Below are positions 59,258-64,000 of a DNA stretch of 64,000 bases, piece after piece; position 1 is the first letter of the stretch; each line of letters opens with the position of its first letter. The DNA comes from Jacaranda mimosifolia. Lineage: Eukaryota > Streptophyta > Magnoliopsida > Lamiales > Bignoniaceae. The DNA is taken from NCBI GenBank assembly GCA_018894105.1, contig CM032125.1, positions 34,829,032 through 34,893,031 of the forward strand. The letters run 5' to 3'. The notes under the pieces are model-generated. The model ran no database searches. It was not told the DNA's origin and was given only the letters and a program-made list of their open reading frames with translations. A program made the translations under genes and the position numbers.

Positions 59258-61104
59258 TTTTACTTTTAATGTTGGAGGATGTTGTATTGTCGACATATTG
59301 TTCTTGCCATTCTTTTATTTCATTGGATGTGGTGATCAATTGAGTGGCGAATTGATGATATCAGTTATTGATTTTGTGCCTAATTATTTTATGTTATTAA
59401 TATTATAATTTATTTTGCTCACTCTGTAGTTGTTATTTTTTGTTTGGTTTGAAAATGTAAACATTAGTGTTGAAAAAATTATTTTTGTCTTTTTTTTTTT
59501 ATTTTGTATTTTGTATGTTTTTTATCATTTAATTTTCTTTTCTTTTTTGGGTTACGTTATCATTACTTTCATTTGGTATTTATGTTCCATAAAAGGTAAT
59601 TTTTTTTATTTGTTATGATATGAATTAGAATTGTTTTTTTAAAAAAAGGTTAACATAATGTTATACAATGCCATTGCTTGGTGTTTCAATTATGTATTTT
59701 GACTACTCTTTGTCATATTGTCTGCTTTAAGTTTACAACTCTTTTATTTTTGGTTCTCTTTGTGTTCTACTGTTGCAACTGTTTGATTATCATTTGAGGT
59801 AATATTATTACTTTTTCAAATTTCAAGTAGTGCTTATGAGTTGTCTTTGTGCGCGCGTGCGTGTGCGTGTGCGTGTGCGTGTGCGTGTGCTTAAATTTTT
59901 TATAGGTTTTTGATATTGAATATGAATATATATTATTATGGAATTTGAATTAGTAAATTAATTGAGTATTTTGATAATTGTTTAACAATTTTGAATTTTT
60001 GATATTGTAATTTATTTTGTTTGAAGTGTAGTTGTTATTTTCCATTTAATTTTGTAAATTTATATTGAAGTATTGATATTAAAAGTAAAACATAATATTA
60101 ATCTGTATAAAGCTTAACATAGTGAAGCTAACGGGGTATTGTGCTTTTTTAATATGAAAATTAGAACTTGATGTGAAAATAGTAGAATTTATATAGATGA
60201 AGTGCAAATATAATTGGGGTTAATAATTTACTATAGTTATATAATGGTAAGGGAGCAGACAAAGTTTTCTAGAAAATATAGACATAATGAATATTATTCT
60301 AAGATTTGCTTCTTTTATTCTTAGGAGATAAAAGAATGAACGGGATTTATTTTTAGTTATTATACGTTCGCTTGTTATTTTATTTGTTAAGTTGTATTTT
60401 TTTTAATGAAATTTTTAAGTACAATATTGAGATTTTATTTTTTAAATTTTATCATCAATGTTTGAATTAGCTATAGTTGTTTCTTGAGTTTTAATTAACT
60501 GAGTATTATTTTTATTTTTGCTTATGTTTTATAAGTGTTTTCTATGAGATTTGTGTTAATGTTTTATCTTGATTAATTTTTGCTGTTAAATTTTTTATGC
60601 TTAATTCTAGCTATTTACACATGGTGTTAAAATTTAAATTATGATGTTTATATATACTTCTTTTTTATCATGCTAGTTACGTGCTTGCTGTGTTTTTGAA
60701 TCGTTTGTGTATTGGTCAGCTTTGAATCAAGTACACATCTTATTATTAAACTATTTATTTAGATTTTTGAAAAATTATAAATTCTTTAAGTTTGCTTAAT
60801 TATTATATATATATATATTTGTTATAAATATTAGGTGTGCATATAAATTGAATTTGATAGTTAATTATAATTAATTTGTTAGTGTAATTATATGTTGAAT
60901 TTAACTTTTTTTTTTTTCATATTTCACTGTCATTTTTCTTGCTCAATTTCTTTTTAAATATTTGTTTTTAATTGAGTTGCTGGTTCAGTTGCTGTGCTAA
61001 TTTTGTTGGTTTCTTTATTTATTATTAGCAAATGATTATTGAAGATTTTCAACATATATGTAGTTTATTTGTTTTATAATCATTAGTTATATATTATCAT
61101 ATAA
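58961..61104. other. AT-rich intergenic DNA with microsatellites, no gene seen
   Basis: A (TA)n run near 59227-59252 and a (GTGTGC)n run at 59849-59890. No credible gene. Confidence 0.4.
59849..59890. repeat. (GTGTGC)n microsatellite
   Basis: About six units of 'gtgtgc', a GC-rich island in very AT-rich surroundings. Confidence 0.9.
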
Positions 61105-61425
61105 GTGAATGATAGGAGTGTATTAATGGATTGCGAGGAAGAAAGAAAAAGAAAACAATCGAAAAAGGCTAGAGAGGTTTTTCGAAATACGTCTATAGAA
61201 GATAAGACAATATTACTTGAAAGACATAGGAAACAGTATCAAGCTCACATTGAGACATTGAGGGCGATTTTTGGTTCAGCAAGTGAATCTACTTACTTAG
61301 AAACTCCATCTATTAATCAATTTATTGCAACTAATTCTACTTGTCAATCCTGTAATCCTACGTCACTTCAAAATGATTCAACCATGAATTTTTTGAATGT
61401 TTCAGGAATGCAAACAACGGCATAA
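61105..61425 (+). CDS. Small unassigned frame, basic N-terminal half (106 aa)
   Basis: The first half is Lys/Arg/Glu-rich and probably helical ('CEEERKRKQSKKAREVFRNT', then 'LERHRKQYQAHIETLRAIFG'). The second half is Ser/Thr/Asn-rich. There is no signal peptide or membrane helix. Codon use looks more gene-like than the surroundings, which are nearly all A+T. Basic leader segments of this kind are seen in plant Helitron replicase proteins and in many uncharacterised plant proteins, but there is no diagnostic motif. It may be a first exon, a remnant of a mobile element or a small gene. RLP spacer begins just downstream at about 61480. Confidence 0.35.
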   Translation: MNDRSVLMDCEEERKRKQSKKAREVFRNTSIEDKTILLERHRKQYQAHIETLRAIFGSASESTYLETPSINQFIATNSTCQSCNPTSLQNDSTMNFLNVSGMQTTA

Positions 61426-61479
61426 ATAAAGTTAATTTTCTTAACTCATAAATTGACATACTACTAAGGTTGTCATACT

Positions 61480-61758
61480 TTATACATAGTACAGATGTTT
61501 CAACTTAATTACTATATATGCAAATCTTCCTTGTGCTTCTTTTCTTTATTTTATTTTCCTTATCATTGTTTCTTGTTTTCCCTTTTGGGGCCCATTTAAT
61601 TCCTATCCGTGTCTTCCATTACACAGATACTAGCTAGCGCTTATATAATTGGCTACTAGAAATGAAAAGATCATCCCCAAATATAATTCAGCATATATCA
61701 TTCTCTATGTTGCTTTGGTCCCATCTGTGCAAGCATGAATTTAAACAATATTTCTGAA
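61480..61758 (+). promoter_or_regulatory. 5' flank of the last RLP pseudogene
   Basis: The upstream repeat unit (about 61510-61625) and the TATA box 'gcttatataattgg' at 61639-61652 match those at 44900-45068. The start codon follows about 110 bases downstream. Confidence 0.5.
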
Positions 61759-62616
61759 ATGAAGTTCTTTCAACTTCTTCCTTTGTTGTTAGTTTCCTTG
61801 ATAACCGTCCTTGGACGTTCTCTACGAGTGGAGAGTGGTAGTAGAATTATGTGTTTAGAGATGGAGAGACAAACTCTTTTGAAGTTCAAAGAAAATCTTG
61901 TTGATACATATGGTTGACTAGCTTCTTGGGGTAATGAAAAAATAAAAAGGAGTGCTGAAAATGGGGGTACAATGCCAAAACCAAACCAATCATGTTATTC
62001 CAATTGGACCTTGGCAATGAACTTGGATCCGATGGCCCTACTCTAAAAGGTACTATTAGCAATTCATTACTTAAACTACAATACTAATAATATCTGAACC
62101 TTAGCTTCAATGATTTTAATTATGTTCTTGTTCCTAAGTTCATTGGTTCACTCAGCAAATTACAATATCTCAATCTTGTAGATGCTAATTTCAGTAGACC
62201 AATTCTACATAATTTGGGGAACCTATCCAAGTTGTTACATCTTGATCTTAGTTACAATTTGAATTGGTATAGTCAGAGCCTTGATTGGCTCTTTCATCTT
62301 CAATCAAGATTTCAATGCTATAAACTATTCAAAAGCAACCAACTGGTTACAAGCAATAAACAAATTGATCTCCATCACAGAATTGCTTCTGTATTATGGT
62401 TCGCTATGAGATATCCCTTATTCTTTGCTACTCTCAGCTAATGCTTCTAGTCCTCTTGCTGTCATTGATCTCTCATGGAACAATTTCAAATCCAATTTGC
62501 CATTAGTCCATTGGTTCTCAAACTTCAGTAGTAATAGTCTCACGTTCATTGATCTCAGTTATATCAGTAGGCTAGGTTCAATTCCTGATGTTTTTCAGGA
62601 GATGACATCACTTGCA

Positions 62617-62679
<63 letters not shown>

Positions 62680-63150
62680 TATCTTAAATGTGGTATTCCT
62701 AAATATTTTGGGGATATGAGCAAGATAATATATTTAGATCTGAGTCTGAATGATTTGACTTGGAGAGCTTTCTGAGCTCATGATGAAATTATATGGGCCT
62801 ATAAAAAAACCTACAGCATCTTTTGTTGGATGAGAATAAATTAATTGGATCATTGCCTAGTACATCTAAGTTTGCATCCTTGGAGTGATTGAGAATTGGA
62901 GTAAATAAACTGAATAGGTCTATAGAAGAAGGCTACCTAAAATTACCCCATCTTCTTCTACTTGTTTTATCAGTCAACAGATTTACAGGTCCAGTGCCTG
63001 ATCTATCATTTTCTTCATCATTACAAAAATTAAGACTACACGCCAATAAGTTTAATGGAACTGCAATTGAAAGCGTTGGGTGCTTTTCTAAGTTGCATGC
63101 TCTGAGGATTAGTTTTAATGATTTGGAAGACACCACCACGGAGTCCTTCT
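61759..63150 (+). pseudogene. LRR receptor-like protein, pseudogene cut off by a copia element
   Basis: Start at 61759, signal peptide ('MKFFQLLPLLLVSL') and 'LRVESGSRIMCLEMERQ'. The frame stops at 61915-61917, where the Arg codon of the 'YGRL' block is TGA. LRR pieces continue in several frames (62214-62441, 62425-62775, 62889-63155) with further stops and shifts. A (CT)n(CA)n run at 62619-62676 lies within an LRR. Homology ends at the LRR with 'EDTTTES', where the LTR of a copia element begins. The island, membrane helix and tail are absent. It most resembles the pseudogenes at 3189 and 8101. Confidence 0.9.
62619..62676. repeat. (CT)n(CA)n compound microsatellite inside an LRR
   Basis: About 15 CT and 14 CA units. 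They translate to Ser-Leu then His-Thr repeats in the local frame. Confidence 0.9.
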
Positions 63151-63794
63151 TGTAACCTAGGAGGATCTATTACAGAAACAATAAAATAATAGTAAAGTAA
63201 TTCGATGTAAAATGATAACAAGATTTAACGTGATTCGGCAATGTGTCTAATCCCCCTAACAAAGAAAAAGAATTTTGTTGATCTCAAATCAAAGTGCAAG
63301 TACAAACTTGAATCCCACGAATCTCACGAAAACACCTAACACCCTCGTTCTAAACTCCGACTTGAGAGAATTACTCAAAAGCAATAAAGAAGCATTTGTG
63401 TTGTGTTCGTGATACTTCTTTTGAAGAAAAAATTGATATTTATAGTCAAAAATCAAAGCCCAAGGCCCGTGGGCTTGCGTCGCAAGCAGACGAGCACAAA
63501 CTGCTTGTGGTAAGAAAAAATCGAACATGAGCAGAAACTTTAAGCTTCGGTACAAAGTTATTGTTCAATAAGCACAGCGGTGCAAAAATCTTGCTCTGAG
63601 GCGCACGATGCATCTTTTCGTGCCCTTTTCGCCTATGTACATGCCTTACTGTACCTTGCCTCATGCCCCAATGTATATTGTCCTTCCAAAATGCATCGGG
63701 ATGTGTTCGTGAGCCCATCTTGACCACTCTGCTCCGTTTCATACCATTTCTTCCATTCTTTGTCAATTTTACCTCAAATTTCAAGGCAAAATCA
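63151..63794 (-). mobile_element. 3' LTR of a Ty1/copia retrotransposon (minus strand)
   Basis: Bounded by TG (63151) and CA (63794). Read on the minus strand it follows a purine-rich stretch ('cagtggagaatagt', 63795-63808), the expected polypurine primer of copia elements. 'ttaacgtgattcggcaatg' near 63226 is wording often seen in plant copia LTRs. About 644 bases. The inner boundary is well supported by the adjoining pol end; the outer boundary rests on the break in RLP homology. Confidence 0.7.
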
Positions 63795-63859
63795 ACTATT
63801 CTCCACTGTGACTTCAAATTTTCATTCATCTTCTTTATCCTTATCCCTAACAGGGCCTA

Positions 63860-64000
63860 TTATTTGAGTCTACAAATATTAACCAAATTCAAGCAATGCT
63901 CGAATTTGATTCCTGAAATAGCTTTAGTTAATATGTTTGTTGGATTATCCTTTGTCCTAACTTTGCAGCCAACATGACTTCTTGAGACACCATATCCTAA
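63860..64000 (-). CDS. Ty1/copia polyprotein, C-terminal end (partial)
   Basis: Minus-strand frame running off the window edge and ending at 63860-63862. It contains 'VRTKDNPTNILTKAISGIKF' followed by 'EHCLNLVNICRLK' and a stop. This is the characteristic end of the copia RNase H region ('N-P-A-D-x-x-T-K ... K-F-x-H-C-x-x-L-x-x-x-C'). No lesion is visible in the part seen. The remaining gag-pol and the other LTR lie beyond 64000. It is read towards the 3' LTR at 63151-63794, as expected for one element. Confidence 0.8.
   Translation of the reverse strand, partial: LGYGVSRSHVGCKVRTKDNPTNILTKAISGIKFEHCLNLVNICRLK

Noticed and set aside
1..64000. CRISPR arrays, bacterial operons, riboswitches, rRNA or tRNA genes
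   Set aside because: None seen. The genome is clearly plant nuclear, and the tandem repeats found lack CRISPR spacing.

Overview
The window looks like nuclear DNA from an AT-rich eudicot plant, probably a woody species, although nothing in the sequence fixes the taxon. It lies inside a tandem cluster of leucine-rich-repeat receptor-like proteins (LRR-RLPs) of the class that includes tomato EIX2 and other SOBIR1-dependent pattern receptors. These proteins have a signal peptide, a Cys-containing LRRNT cap, a long extracellular LRR array broken by an island, an acidic juxtamembrane stretch, one transmembrane helix and a short tail without a kinase.

Two genes are full length: 20049-23027 (992 aa, minus) and 52380-55367 (995 aa, minus). 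The other RLP sequences are pseudogenes or fragments. Near-complete ones lie at 3189-6112, 8101-9990, 26957-28884, 45182-50284 (plus) and 61759-63150 (plus). Shorter pieces lie at 18068-18440, 32401-32968 and 37416-38135 (plus). Two LRRNT scraps sit at about 2175-2330 and 33715-33890. Spacer DNA, promoter-proximal repeats and 3'-untranslated exons recur with the genes, in both orientations. The cluster therefore grew by duplication and inversion of gene-plus-flank units and then decayed by nonsense changes, frameshifts, deletions and transposon insertion.

Transposons explain much of the rest. There is a short Helitron (13785-14323); a decayed CACTA remnant (15478 to about 16430); hAT-type non-autonomous elements at 29409-30107, 41334-44173 (with another element nested at 42372-43230) and 50345-51228; a probable one at 34778-35702; and a fold-back element (about 31305-32245). 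A 2.38-kb solo LTR with a 5-bp target duplication (45310-47689) splits one RLP. A minus-strand Ty1/copia element cuts off the last RLP and runs out of the window (63151-64000).

Region by region: 1-10 kb holds an RLP spacer and two minus-strand pseudogenes. 10.5-17.6 kb is gene-poor and rich in transposons. 17.7-34 kb holds the first intact gene, a decayed paralogue and fragments. 34-45 kb is inverted RLP spacer with hAT elements, plus one unrecognised non-RLP gene piece (39842-40471). 45-55.4 kb holds the LTR-split plus-strand pseudogene and the second intact gene, arranged tail to tail. 55.7-61.5 kb is very AT-rich DNA with two kinds of tandem duplication and one small unassigned reading frame. 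61.5-64 kb holds the last RLP pseudogene and the copia element.

Functionally, only the two intact receptors are expected to act in the cell, as plasma-membrane immune receptors that need a kinase partner. The rest is a store of related LRR sequence that could exchange segments with them. All assignments come from reading the sequence; no database search or alignment program was run, and boundaries marked approximate are by eye.
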